DNA from: Hippasteria phrygiana
Lineage: Eukaryota; Echinodermata; Asteroidea; Valvatida; Goniasteridae
Length of the DNA: 64,000 nucleotides
Reading direction: 5' to 3'
Assembly: GCA_037893225.1 (NCBI GenBank)
Contig: JAZGUH010000058.1
Coordinates: 930,001 to 994,000, forward strand
Notes under the pieces: model-generated
The model's database searches: none
What the model was told of the DNA's origin: nothing
The model's input: only the letters and a program-made list of their open reading frames with translations
Made by a program: the position numbers and the translations under genes
Shown: positions 23,101-32,400 of the stretch, piece after piece
Layout of the letters: every line of letters starts with the position of its first letter
Numbering within the stretch: position 1 is the stretch's first letter

Positions 23101-23229
23101 ACTAACTTTCTTCTGAGACGTGAGTAGTAAACTAACGTAATGCCGGATGATTCCCACGAAGAATGTGATAAAAACGATGGGTAAAACCACCCAGAGTCGG
23201 ATATTCGGATCCAGCAAGAGCTCGGCCAT
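11112..23229 (-). CDS. EMC3: EMC3, ER membrane protein complex subunit 3 (7 coding exons)
   Basis: Coding exons in transcription order: 23081-23229, 19884-19941, 18766-18859, 18189-18293, 17356-17517, 12553-12632, 11112-11243. All have GT/AG borders, phases join exactly, and the total is 259 codons plus TAA (human about 261). It is a YidC/Oxa1-superfamily core subunit of the EMC insertase, which places tail-anchored and multipass proteins in the ER membrane. The start [20 protein letters not shown] leads into the first membrane helix. Other diagnostic runs are [61 protein letters not shown] and [16 protein letters not shown]. The C-terminal 25 or so residues differ from vertebrates. Introns are 0.3-5 kb and full of MITEs. 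It lies head to head with CLN3. Confidence 0.95.
11301..11978. mobile_element. MITE with GTCCGCACTGGACTT ends, in an EMC3 intron
   Basis: It starts AGCCCTGTCCGCACTGGACT and ends with the near reverse complement AGTCCAGTGCGGACACGGCT. Extra copies of AAGTCCAGTGCGGACAG occur inside (near 11360, 11488, 11888). It is about 678 bp. The superfamily is not determined. Confidence 0.8.
12777..13049. mobile_element. TTAA MITE, AATCCTCC-rich family, copy 1
   Basis: Flanked by TTAA at 12773-12776 and 13050-13053. The ends are CCCGAAC... and ...GTTAGGG. The inside is built of AATCCTCCAAAATCCTC units in both orientations. TTAA duplications point to the piggyBac superfamily. Confidence 0.85.
13124..13606. 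repeat. Long inverted repeat with tRNA-derived arms
   Basis: The arms (about 13124-13290 and 13431-13606) are near-identical in reverse complement. Each carries a tRNA-like segment with a TTCGAATCC B-box (13145-13222 minus, 13508-13583 plus), then a shared non-tRNA part. The centre is itself a double palindrome of GAGGATACGAC/GTCGTATCCTC. The tRNA acceptor and anticodon arms pair poorly, so this is tRNA-derived SINE sequence, not a tRNA gene. Confidence 0.85.
13689..13944. mobile_element. TTAA MITE, AATCCTCC-rich family, diverged copy 2
   Basis: TTAA at 13685-13688 and 13945-13948, ends CCCTAACCCC and GGTTAGGG. Internally it has AATCCATCAAAATCC units, related to copy 1 but diverged. Confidence 0.75.
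14271..14412. mobile_element. 142-bp MITE, GCCAGACGCA family, copy 1
   Basis: Flanked by TTAT at 14267-14270 and 14413-14416. The core carries CCTGCCAGACGCATCAGATT and ends in GTCTGGCAGGGTTAGGG. It has the same length as copies 2 and 3. Confidence 0.88.
14451..14604. mobile_element. MITE with AATAAGCCAGTTCGGTAT ends
   Basis: Left end AATAAGCCAGTTCGGTATTT and right end GATACCGAACTGGCTTAT are inverted. A partial copy of the left half lies at 60593-60675. Confidence 0.8.
14961..15316. mobile_element. piggyBac-like MITE, CCTTGCGTACGG family, copy 1 (with nested insertion)
   Basis: TTAA at 14957-14960 and 15317-15320. The ends are CCCCTTGCGTACGGATGACG and ACCGTACTTAA...AAGGGG. A copy of the 142-bp family is inserted at 15167-15308. 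Confidence 0.87.
15167..15308. mobile_element. 142-bp MITE, GCCAGACGCA family, copy 2 (nested)
   Basis: TTAA at 15163-15166 and 15309-15312. It interrupts the right end of the CCTTGCGTACGG element, as shown by the uninterrupted end of the copy at 16492-16702. Confidence 0.9.
16377..16487. mobile_element. MITE with CCCTGCCAAATACAACAGAA ends
   Basis: Left ACCCTGCCAAATACAACAGA and right TCTGTTGCATTTAGCAGGG are inverted. It shares the TTAA at 16488-16491 with the next element, so the two inserted at the same or adjoining targets. Confidence 0.75.
16492..16702. mobile_element. piggyBac-like MITE, CCTTTGCGTACGG family, copy 2
   Basis: TTAA at 16488-16491 and 16703-16706. The ends are CCCTTTGCGTACGGATGATG and TACCGTGCCCAAGGGG. 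It holds an internal stem from TGTGCAGT and ACTGCACA. It is an uninterrupted reference copy for 14961-15316. Confidence 0.88.
16900..17192. mobile_element. piggyBac-like MITE with CACGTTGACTGCC ends
   Basis: TTAA at 16896-16899 and 17193-17196, with perfect ends CACGTTGACTGCC and GGCAGTCAACGTG. An internal hairpin, ACTACGAGTATATTCGTAGT and partner, lies near the right end. In an EMC3 intron, 160 bp from an exon. Confidence 0.9.
17691..17808. mobile_element. MITE, AGAGTACCGAAGT family, copy 2
   Basis: 118 bp from ATAGAGTACCGAAGTGATGA to CAGACTTCGGTACTCTAT, in the EMC3 intron just upstream of the 17356-17517 exon. The inner text matches copy 3 in reverse orientation. Confidence 0.85.
17886..18026. 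mobile_element. MITE with TAACGTCCTAGG ends, copy 1
   Basis: Contains GTAACGTCCTAGGTATTCAT, then runs of AGTACTGCATACTACAGTTT. It is the reverse complement of the copy at 34951-35092. Confidence 0.75.
19690..19848. mobile_element. piggyBac-like MITE, CCTTTGCGTACGG family, degraded copy 3
   Basis: Shares GTGCCACCAGGCC, GATGACGCC, TTTGTGCAGTT, GACTGCACAAGCACATTGTG and CCGTACTCAAGGGGTT with copies 1 and 2. The left end is lost. Confidence 0.8.
20272..20752. mobile_element. pogo/Tigger-like nonautonomous element with CGGTACAGCGATCGTT repeats
   Basis: It begins CAGTGAAATGCCGCTATAGCGAAC-like (a CAGT-type pogo end) and has seven 16-bp units of CGGTACAGCGATCGTT at about 20319-20430. It ends with inverted variants (TTCGGTATAGCCG, GTATAGCGGTGTTC). 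In EMC3 intron 1. Confidence 0.65.
21369..22452. mobile_element. Fold-back element with 220-bp arms and 8-bp target duplication
   Basis: The arms (21369-21593 and 22018-22452) are inverted and start CTAGCCCTAGAAGGACGCC. AGAACAGA flanks both sides (21361-21368, 22453-22460). The right arm holds about 200 bp of extra sequence. The centre (21594-22017) is a separate MITE family with GTGTAGGGCCC ends. In EMC3 intron 1. Confidence 0.85.
21594..22017. mobile_element. MITE with GTGTAGGGCCC ends, copy 1
   Basis: Runs GTGTAGGGCCC to GGGCCCTACAC, 424 bp. An inverted copy lies at 26742-27152. It sits at the centre of a fold-back element. Confidence 0.83.
22630..22700. repeat. Partial GGAAAGAGTTCCATATCCGG MITE end
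   Basis: GGAAAGAGTTCCATATCCGG followed by ACAT matches the left end of the family seen in full at 25952. The body differs. Confidence 0.6.
22850..23025. repeat. Dispersed repeat, copy 1 (near the EMC3 first exon)
   Basis: Matches 60307-60463 in the same orientation (AGATATGTGAAAAG, ATTTAG.ATAAAATCAATTAA, TAGGTTTGTGTATAA, CCCACAATGCATTGA). It ends about 55 bp inside EMC3 intron 1. Confidence 0.8.
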
Positions 23230-23457
23230 TTTGTTCTGATGTAGATGGCACGTTGGCGGCGCTGTTCATCTTTTGCGGGTCATGGGTCATCGAGAGCCGT
23301 CGATCGTGCGCGCGCGCGCGCGCGCGACGTGTTTGGGTTTTGGTTGTTTTGTTGTTGCAAAGGTTTCAAACCAAAAATACACATGAGACATGATCGACTT
23401 CCTGATTTGCCCCTTTCAGATTTGGTTCTGGGATCTGCAGTTGTCACGTTTGATGAC
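23230..23457. promoter_or_regulatory. Putative bidirectional EMC3/CLN3 promoter
   Basis: The EMC3 start codon (minus, 23229) and the preferred CLN3 start codon (plus, 23458) are 228 bp apart and diverge, so both promoters must lie here or in transcribed leaders reaching into it. The segment holds an alternating CG run at about 23307-23326, unusual in this AT-rich window. No TATA box is obvious. Two upstream ATGs (23245, 23383) are in frame with CLN3, so part of the segment may be coding or CLN3 5' UTR. That it drives both genes is inferred from spacing. Confidence 0.7.
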
Positions 23458-26400
23458 ATGGCATCAGCATCGGAAGACATGGAAGAGTTAGAACCAGCGG
23501 AAAGCATGGAAGATAGGGGCATTCCGTCGCCTTCGCCTTCGCTGGCATGGCTGGGCAGAGACGATCAAGAAAATGACAGGCAAACCAAGATCAGAAACCT
23601 GGTGGCTTTTTGGTAAGAACTCCGGCATGCAGTGCTGATTGGTGTAGCACTTGACATCATTGTGGAATGTGGGAACAATGTGGATAGCAAAAAAGTAAGG
23701 TTAAGCCTTAAGGCTTAAGGTCTGTTTGCTAATCTGTAGCAATGACATGTCAGAGAGGGTTCGCGATAATGACATTCCCTATTCTGACAATGTGTAAAAT
23801 TATCAAAATTTAAAAAGCTACTAAACACTTACCTTTCACTTTTTCGCTCCCAAACTTTCCAAACTTACGTTAAATATTATCAAAATTATGTTTCTGTAAG
23901 ATTTTCTGACATTTCGGACGTTATATGGTGACTTTGGATGAGTTTTTCAAAGCAATGATTTTCCGTGTCGCACCTCGCGATCGCCATTTTTGTTGAAACG
24001 ATTCCGAATTTTGGGGTTGAGAGTGCCGTGAAAAAATTATGTATTTCCGCTGAATTTGACCTCTAAACTCGGTTTAAAAAGTCAGATGTCACGTTAATTA
24101 AGGAGCTGTTGTTGGTGTAGAGGCCTTTTAAATGATCCAAATCAATGGACTAGTTTTGCCACAGAGAAGTTTTTTTTGTAACTTGATAAAAAAATAATAC
24201 TTTTTCTTGGGTTTGAAGCATTTTTCAGAAGGTAAGACCCCAGATGATTCTTTTTATACGCTCATAAATGGATTTATTGGCTTATTTTCTGTTTAAAAAG
24301 TGAAATTTTTTTGGCTGAAATATGTTTCTCATAGATGCTCCATGACGAAAATAAACCTTGGGTCAAATTTTATGGACCTGTAGTGTTGAGCATAACAATT
24401 TGCTTAGCACCAAAAAGTCTTGCTTAGTAAAAACAGATTACCTGCCAAAACTTCACATGATTTTCATGCTAAGCAAGCAAGAGCAAAGTACCAATCACAA
24501 TCAATATACATGTACATCACATAAAATTTCGGTGGTTAATCCTATTTTTACCAGGGAAGATTTTTTTTATGCTAAGCAAATGTTTGTGCTTAACAGCTCC
24601 ATGAAATTTGACCTTGGTCATAATATACAGTTGGTGATGGCACGTGGCATATCTCAAAATAGAACTTCTGATTGGAGACATCTATTTCAATTTTGTTTTC
24701 ATCAATGTATTGCTCTCATCAAGCGCTTCAATTGGATATATAATGTGACTAAATTTGAGACAAGAAATGAAAATTAAATAAATGTAAATCAAGTTTCAAG
24801 AAATTGCTCCTTGCATCGACAGAACTTGACAGATAAAGAAGAGGTCCAGGCTTTGCATGTCTTTAAGAAGCCGTAACAACCAAACGGAAACTTCGATTTC
24901 AGTTCTGTTTTCACTATTGTATTTCTCTGATCGAGAGCTTTAATTTGATGTAGGACTTTGTCATGTTTAAAAAATTATTTTTTTCGACTGACATAGCTAT
25001 AATCTGATACAGATGATCAAGGTTGTCGGTCACTTCGCCCAAACGCCACTTCGCCCTCAACCACTTCGCCCTCAACCACTTCGCCCTCAACCACTTCGCC
25101 CTCAACCACTTCGCCCTCAACCACTTCGCCCTCAACCACTTTGCCCAATTGCCACTTAAATTTGCCCAATTGCCCCTTTGCCCAATTGCCCCTTTCCCCA
25201 ATTGCCCGTTGCCCAATTGCCCCTTCGCCAAACCCCACTTTGCCCAAACCCCACTTTGCCCAAACCCCACTTCGCCCAAACCCCACTTCGCCCAAACCCC
25301 ACTTCGCCCAAACCCCACTTCGCCCAAACCCCACTTGTGCTGCATGCCCTGTGGTTGCACACCAGTAAATAAACTTCCATAGACTCCAATGATAAATACG
25401 CAAACTCCAAAAATTCAGGAAAAATACTTGGGAAAGAGAACTATATCCGGCCATCACTTAGACCTCGTGCATGTCGTGCACAAAGTCTATGGGCCATGAC
25501 AGAAAAAGTCAGAGTATTTTCAAAGAAAAAGTAGAAATTTTGTCCCTCCTAAATTCATGTTTCTTCATCAGATTTACACTTTTTGGTAGTTTTTAAGTCA
25601 TATTAAGGGAAAATAAGTGATGGCCGGATATGAAACTCTTTCCTTTAGTATTAGCTTGTAGGCCTATTTTATTTTTAGATGGATCAATTTGACATTTTGG
25701 GTTTTTATGCATTTCATTTTCATTGGTAAAAATTAAAATAAATCCAGGTGGCCCCATAAAACAAAGCGGGCGGGGACGCTTAATAATATATTGTTTTTAC
25801 TTCGCCTAATGTACTCTTGATACTATTCCAACTTTAATTAAAGTTCTTGGGGCGAATAAGTTTACCCATAAGGCTTTCTAAGACGTGCATGATGATCTGT
25901 CGAAAACTCCATTCATTCGAACTTGTGTCATCCAACGCCAAGGGATTAACCGGAAAGAGTTCCATATCTGGACATCACTTGGACCTCGTGCACAAAGTCT
26001 ATGGGCCATGCATGCCATGACAGAAAAAGTCAAAGTATTTTCCAAAAAAAAGTTTTTTCCCTCCTAAATTCGTGTTTCTTCATCAGATTTACACTTTTTG
26101 GTAGTTTTTAAGTTATATTAAGGGAAAATAAGTGATGTCCGGATATGGAACTCTTTCCGATTAACCTTTGCGGGAGACAAGATGTGCGGCGACGCGACTA
26201 TCCACACTCACGGCGGTGCAGTCGGCATACTTAGATCATCAGTCCGCCAAAGAAGGTCAAAGATGAACCGCGCTAATCGTAGTTGTAAAAGAGAATCAAT
26301 AAATAGAGTTTCTAATTACCGCCCTCTTGGAGCTTTTTAACTGATGGACAGACTTTAGTTGTTTTGTCAGCACTAATGTATTCTGAGCATATTCCTGAGC

Positions 26401-29400
26401 AAATAATTATATTCCTTACAATTATTCATAGTAAAAAATAAATTGATACGGCTACTTAAGGTTGATGAGCCTATACTATACACATGTACCTACATTTTTG
26501 TAGGCCTGGGCGAAGTGGGGTTTGGGCGAAGTGGGGTTTGGGCGAAGTGGGGTTTGGGCGAAGTGGGGTTTGGGCGAAGTGGAGTTTGGGCGAAGTGGAG
26601 TTTGGGCGAAGTGGAGTTTGGGCGAAGTGGAGTTTGGGCAAAGTGACTGTAAAGCATGTTCAGTACTCAGGCATTTGTTTTTGCTGTAATTTTAAGAAAT
26701 AAATGGGGGAAGGGGAGGGTAGTATTTTGGCGGTTATGGATAGTGTAGGGCCCCTCTTTAGTTTTGATCAAATTAGAGTCAAGGGTATTTTTCTCACTCC
26801 AAAATGACTTTTTCAACCTAAAGCAGACTTCTCTTAATTCTATTGACATGTAATTTTGAACAGTTTATTACACCACGGTAGAAATTGCAATTTTCTTACG
26901 CGTTTTACAGCAGTTGCCATGCGAATCAACGCGGTTTTGCATGTTTACTGTGTGTTGCGGTGATCGCCATCTTTTTTTTCGTGTTGCGTTTTGTTTTCTT
27001 CATCGTTGCTTTACCCCAAAATTTCCCTCGAAAACTAAAACCCTGCCCTTTATCTACAGCATGCCGGATGGTTTGTAATGTCGTTAACTAGTTTGGCAAT
27101 TCCAATAACGTAAAAGTGGATTTTTGTTTCCTTATACATGTAGGGAACTACCCCTAGAACTATGGGGCTCCTACCGACCAGAGCCCCATAGAAAGAACGT
27201 AATTTTTATGCACCGTGCGCACAAAAACCGCTGCAAAGTTTTTCCCAAAAATCTGTCGGTTACTTATTTACATCCTCACCTTGTGTGCACTAAGCAAAAG
27301 ATCACTAGAATCGGTTCCAATTTTCGAAAAGAAAAGAAACAAAATCTGAAGCGATTTGACACACACAACATGCACTCAGCGGCTGTTTGGTATCCCAGCT
27401 TGCACCGGGCCGGGTCAGGTGCGGGTCGGACAAGTCATGATTATTCATATGAAATCTGAAGTACGAAGTACAACAGCCGTCGGGTCCGCTGGATTTATAT
27501 GTGCAATGTCATTTACACGTACATTGCTCAATGTTGTTTATCATACTTCAGATTTAACATGAATAATCATGAGCTTGTCCGACCCGCCGCAAAGCGGCCT
27601 TAATGGTTACTGCAATCCTTTGAAGAAATGCGCCCAGTTCTGCACGCAACCACGATGCAGTTGGCAATGATTCAAGTTAACTGCTGACCAATCACACAGT
27701 CGCACGTGTGACGGGTTGCTGGATCATTATAAGGCACGCCATGGGATCGTTTTCTTGAGAGAGGGTGCATGCCATCTCGAGAGAGTGCGCTGTCGTGGCT
27801 ATGCAATGGACTGTCTAAGGTTTTGGCGGAATACAAAGTTAAAGACATCTTTAGCGCCGATGATGAAACGGGCCTGTTTTATTGTCTCTTGCCGGACCAT
27901 TCCCTCACACTAAAGTGGGAGACCTGCAACGGCGGAAAGCGAAGCAAAGATCGCCTAAAAATGTTGTGATTTCGTGCTCTATTTCATGGCCGTTACATTG
28001 GATATTCGCTGGGTATTCACGTACGTAATCTTTGGGGGAAAAGGGGACTCGAAACTCCGCTTAACTCGAAATTGGAGCCCATTCCCTTGAGGTTCGACTT
28101 ATCAAGATTTCACTGTATTTTTGTTGAAAAAATTAAATTGTACATGTACCTGTACAAAAACATGAAATTGAAAAGAGTTTATCAATGAAACGAATATGAA
28201 ACATGAACATGAGAAATTTCCTTCTTTTCACTTTCCAACTGCTGATGGCAAGTTGTACTACTACTACATGTAATACCAGCAAGAAGTGTTGTAGGCGTGT
28301 GACTCATTTTCACAGAGAATGTCACTTTCATTTTGTTTTCTTGTTGTGGAGGTTGCTGGGGCTGTGCAATAACTATGCATATGTGATCATGTTGAGTGCT
28401 GCGTACGACATCCTAGGAAAAAAAGAAGTGCCTGAAAATGTAAGCAATTTGCCATTTTTTTTGTTTTAAGAAGAGGCAGTTTTGTAGTACACTGTACATT
28501 GTATGTGTGCTGTTTTTCCTCTGATTTTCAGACAAACAATAGAGGAATCCCACAACGACGAGTTTAGCGCCGATCTGCGCACTTCCGTGTTTGAAAACGA
28601 GGATCTCAATGTCGCAGTAAACGACTTTATGCTGACCGTGCGCCTGCGCTTCCTTTTATGGCCTGATTAATTCATGCATGAATGAATGTGCTGAAAAGCG
28701 TTGTTTTGTTTGCCACTGACATTCTCGCTTTCAACCCGGAAGTGCGCAGAAGGGGCTAATGTGAAATTCCTCTATGCATTTTCAGAGGATGGCCGTGTAT
28801 ATTATTATACTCTACTGCGAATGATCTTTCCAGTCATAGCAATTCTAGAACAAATGCTTTCTCCGCCTCCAAGGCAATGCATTCCTTTAATTCGGTGCCA
28901 GTCTGGTTTGTCGTGATTTTGTGTTTGCTTTTCCCCGAGCCTGGTTTGAGCTGCAGTTTGTTTGTTGCTTTAAACATGTTAAAAGGAAAAAAAAAGGAAA
29001 ACCGAATATCGCAAATATCAACTTCTGGTGCTCGACTTCTGTGTACAGTCCAAATGCAATACTGCTGGCTTTTCATTCTTTAACCCTAACTCCCTACATC
29101 ATTTCCCCCCATGTAACCTGAATCCTCCAACATCCTCTTATGGGGACCATAGCATGAATCCTCCAAAATCCTCCAGGTTTTTTTTGCATACCCCTAGTAA
29201 CCTCAATCCTCCAAAATCCTCATGTATCACATTGAGCCTGATAACCTGGATCCTCCATATTCCTGCTGTCCAACTGGAGCACCGTCCAATGGAACATGAG
29301 CGGAAGAGATAGCTGACCGGTACACATTGATGGTTCTGTATTGAAGACCCTCCTCTAACAGACTATTAAGAAATTCAAGGATCTCGGCTAAAGGCGAATG

Positions 29401-32400
29401 AACCGGATTAAGGTGTCGTTGAACACACCAGCGATTCCATCTGTTCCAAGCAGAGTTGAATTGAGCATTTGTTCCCCTGCGCCATGATGACAAGATGACA
29501 GAGGACACTTTTTGCGAAAATCCTCTTGCAGACAAGGATTGCCCGATAGCCTCCATGCGGCTAACAGCAGTGTGTCCCCCAGTGGGTGACCCTGATTGTT
29601 GTGACAAAGACGGAGGAGATGTGGCAGGCGGGGCAATAACACTGGAGTTTTCACCGCAAGTTCTAGTAACCGAGGATACCAGGGCTGTGTTTTCCATACA
29701 GGAGCCACAAGTAGAACTGTTGCCTTGTCCTGCAGGATTTTCTGCAGACATCTTGCTAGTAGAGCAAATGGAGGAAACAGATATGCATCTATTGTTGTCC
29801 AGGTGATGGTGAATGCGTCGATTCGCCAGGCCAGTGGATCCGGATGCCACGACACAAACCGTGGAAGCTGATTGTTTAGCCGTGATGCAAACAGGTCGAC
29901 AGCTGGGTGGACACCCATTACCCGCGTGACTTCTGCAAACACTGAGGGAAGAAGCTGCCATTCCGTCCGGTCGTTGAAGGACCGAGACATCCTGTCGGCC
30001 ACCGTGTTCTGTGCACCTGGGAGAAATTCTGCCGACAGAGTTATGTTTCTGGCCAAGCACCATGTCCATATTTCTACAGCGAGTTTCGACAACTCCTGAG
30101 AGTGCGTTCCGCCTTTGTGGTTGATGTACGACAATGCAGTCTTGTTGTCCACTTGTAAGCGGATGTGGATGTTTCGCTGATTGCCTATCAATGATTTGAG
30201 GGAGTACATTACCGAGAGCAGCTCCAGATGGTTGATGTGTAGAGACTGTTCTGCGGGTGACCAGCGGCCCCCGAACTGTACTTCCCCGAGGCAGGCACCC
30301 CATCCCTGGAGTGACGCATCCGTTTGAATTCTCATATCTGGAACTGGGGTCAGCAGAGTCTGACCATTCCACAGGCTGATGCAGCGTGTCCATGTCTCCA
30401 ATTCCTCTCTGGAAGCTGGAGAAAGAATCACCTGCGCTTCGTAGGAGTTCTCCCTGTGAAGGGCAGTCCCTTTGTCCTTCTGAAGGTTGCGATAAAATAG
30501 AGGTGCTGGAAAGACTGCCTGAATGCTCGATGACAGGCGCCCAATGAGCTTTGCTAGATCTCTTACTGTCAAATATCTGGCTTGCAGAACCTCTCTGCAG
30601 TGTTCCGTAATCCTGACGACTTTCTCCAATGGCAGGGACAAAGTCATCCTTGCCGAGTCGATAACAAAACCTAGATACGTGATCTGGTGTGATGGGGTGA
30701 ATACCGACTTGTCGTTGTTTACCACAAAACCTAACTTCTGGAGAAGGTTGGCTGTTGTGTTCAAATTTTGCCGGCATTCGTCTGATGACCTTCCGAAAAT
30801 GAGGGCGTCGTCCAGGTAAAAAACACAGCGAATTCCCCTTTGACGAAGGTGTGCTGCGACTGGTTTGAGAACCTTTGTAAACGTTCTTGGAGCACTGGAG
30901 AGCCCGAACGGAAGGCAAGTAAACTGGAACAGGTTGCCCCGCCAAATAAAACGAAGGTATTTGCGGTGTTGTGAATGGATTGGAATCATGTAGTATGCGT
31001 CCTTTAGGTCTATGGAACCCAGAAAATCCCCTCGGTTGAGCAAATCCTTGACCAGCCATATTCCTTCCATCTTGAAGTGCTGGTAGACCACAAACTTGTT
31101 TAGCGGACGGAGGTTGACAATTGGTCGAAGCCCGCCCGACTTCTTGGGTATTAGAAAAAGAGACGAAACGAACTGGCCCTCCACCGGATCTGCCAGTGTT
31201 ATGGCTCCTATTTGAAGTAACTTTTGAACTTCTTTTTGTACAATCTCTACTTGAGATGCTGAACCCATGCGAGTGACGGGTACTCTGTCTTGAAACTGAA
31301 ATGGTGGCTGTAGAAAGTCTATCATGTGGCCACAAACTGTCTGTAGGACCCAACTGTCTCGAGTTAAATCTCTCCAGTTTTGAACAAAAAATATGAGACG
31401 ACCCGTCTGTGCGGCATGAGTGAGTGGAGTTACTTTTTTGACTTCTCATCGAAGCTCCGGGTAGTCTTGAATTTCCCTCGGGAATTCCAAGCCGACTTGC
31501 CATAACCACCGTAGGATGAACTATTGAAGGAGCGCCCACCTCGAAAGGAATGGGAACCACGGAACTTCCTTGTGACCGCCGAGGAGTAAGGAGAAAATCT
31601 ACCACCAGCCCGTGACACGGATGCTCCCTTGGTAACCTTGGATGCAAGCTTGCTGGCCTTCTCTGCTTCCTCAATCTCTTTGATGATATTGCCACCGAAG
31701 AAGAGATCGATAGATGGCGCTTTCTTCTTCAATGAGTCAAAGCGCTTATTAAGCAGCTCGTCAAAGGCATGTTGGCGGGAGAGTGCCAGGCTATGGGACG
31801 CCGACCCAAGCAAAATGAGAGCAGAAGTGATGTGATCTTTCACCATTGTCTTGTCGATCATGTCCGGGCATGAAGGGTCAACCAGTGCATCAAAAAGATG
31901 AACCAGTGGAAGTCCCGACTTTAAGAGGTGACCATGCGAATCCTTGAGACGATCATCCTGAGTAACCAAAGAAGACCGCATGTCTTTGAAGGAAGATCTC
32001 ACCTGGCTGGGGAGTTCCGGAGCACGAAAGGACTTCTCTTGTTCTGCCGGCACGAGATTATTGAATAATTCATCTGTCATTTCCTCATGTCCAAGCTTAT
32101 TGGTGCGAAGGTCTTCCCACCAGGAGAGGACTCTGTCAGTAACCGGTGTGCCCACTGACTTACGGTGCGGGTTGCGAAAGTTCTCTAGACCCTCGGCGCC
32201 CGCGGCAAGTACCGACATATCATCCTTGTCAGTAGTAACGGAAGCGGCAACCTCCGATTGAGTATCTAAGTCGACAAATTGCTGACCAACTGGACTCGGG
32301 AGAGACAGCTGTGCCGGGGATGTAGCTGAAGCGACCGAAAAATTTACCCCTGGGTGCTGACGTTGCATCGGAACCCACTGTTGACTGGCAGGAAATCCAA

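Larger units (their letters stand above)
25029..26647. mobile_element. Fold-back element with CCAAACCCCACTTCGC arms
   Basis: Left arm 25029-25339: CACTTCGCCCTCAAC units (six), CCAATTGCCCCTTTGC variants, then CCCACTTCGCCCAAAC units (seven). Right arm about 26508-26647: inverted GGGCGAAGTGGGGTTT units (eight). The outer ends are GTCACTTCGCCCAAAC and GTTTGGGCAAAGTGAC. I found no clear target duplication. The loop contains two GGAAAGAGTTCC MITEs. In CLN3 intron 1. Confidence 0.85.

Noticed and set aside
23307..23326. Simple CpG-island call for the EMC3/CLN3 promoter
   Set aside because: The CG density is only a short dinucleotide repeat; the neighbouring sequence is not island-like.
23245..23457. 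CLN3 translation starting at 23245
   Set aside because: In frame, but it adds 71 residues not expected for the family and covers most of the promoter interval. Kept as an alternative only.
25029..25339. CRISPR-like array of regular repeats
   Set aside because: Units are contiguous with no unique spacers, and the setting is eukaryotic.
24914..25457. Repeat proteins such as [12 protein letters not shown] or [12 protein letters not shown]
   Set aside because: They are translations of the fold-back arm tandem repeats, open on both strands and in several frames.
29640..31695. Long minus-strand frame overlapping the DIRS RT
   Set aside because: Low-complexity Ser/Arg/Pro-rich text with no family pattern; it is most likely a shadow of the RT ORF. 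Only the last 120 codons look like recombinase.
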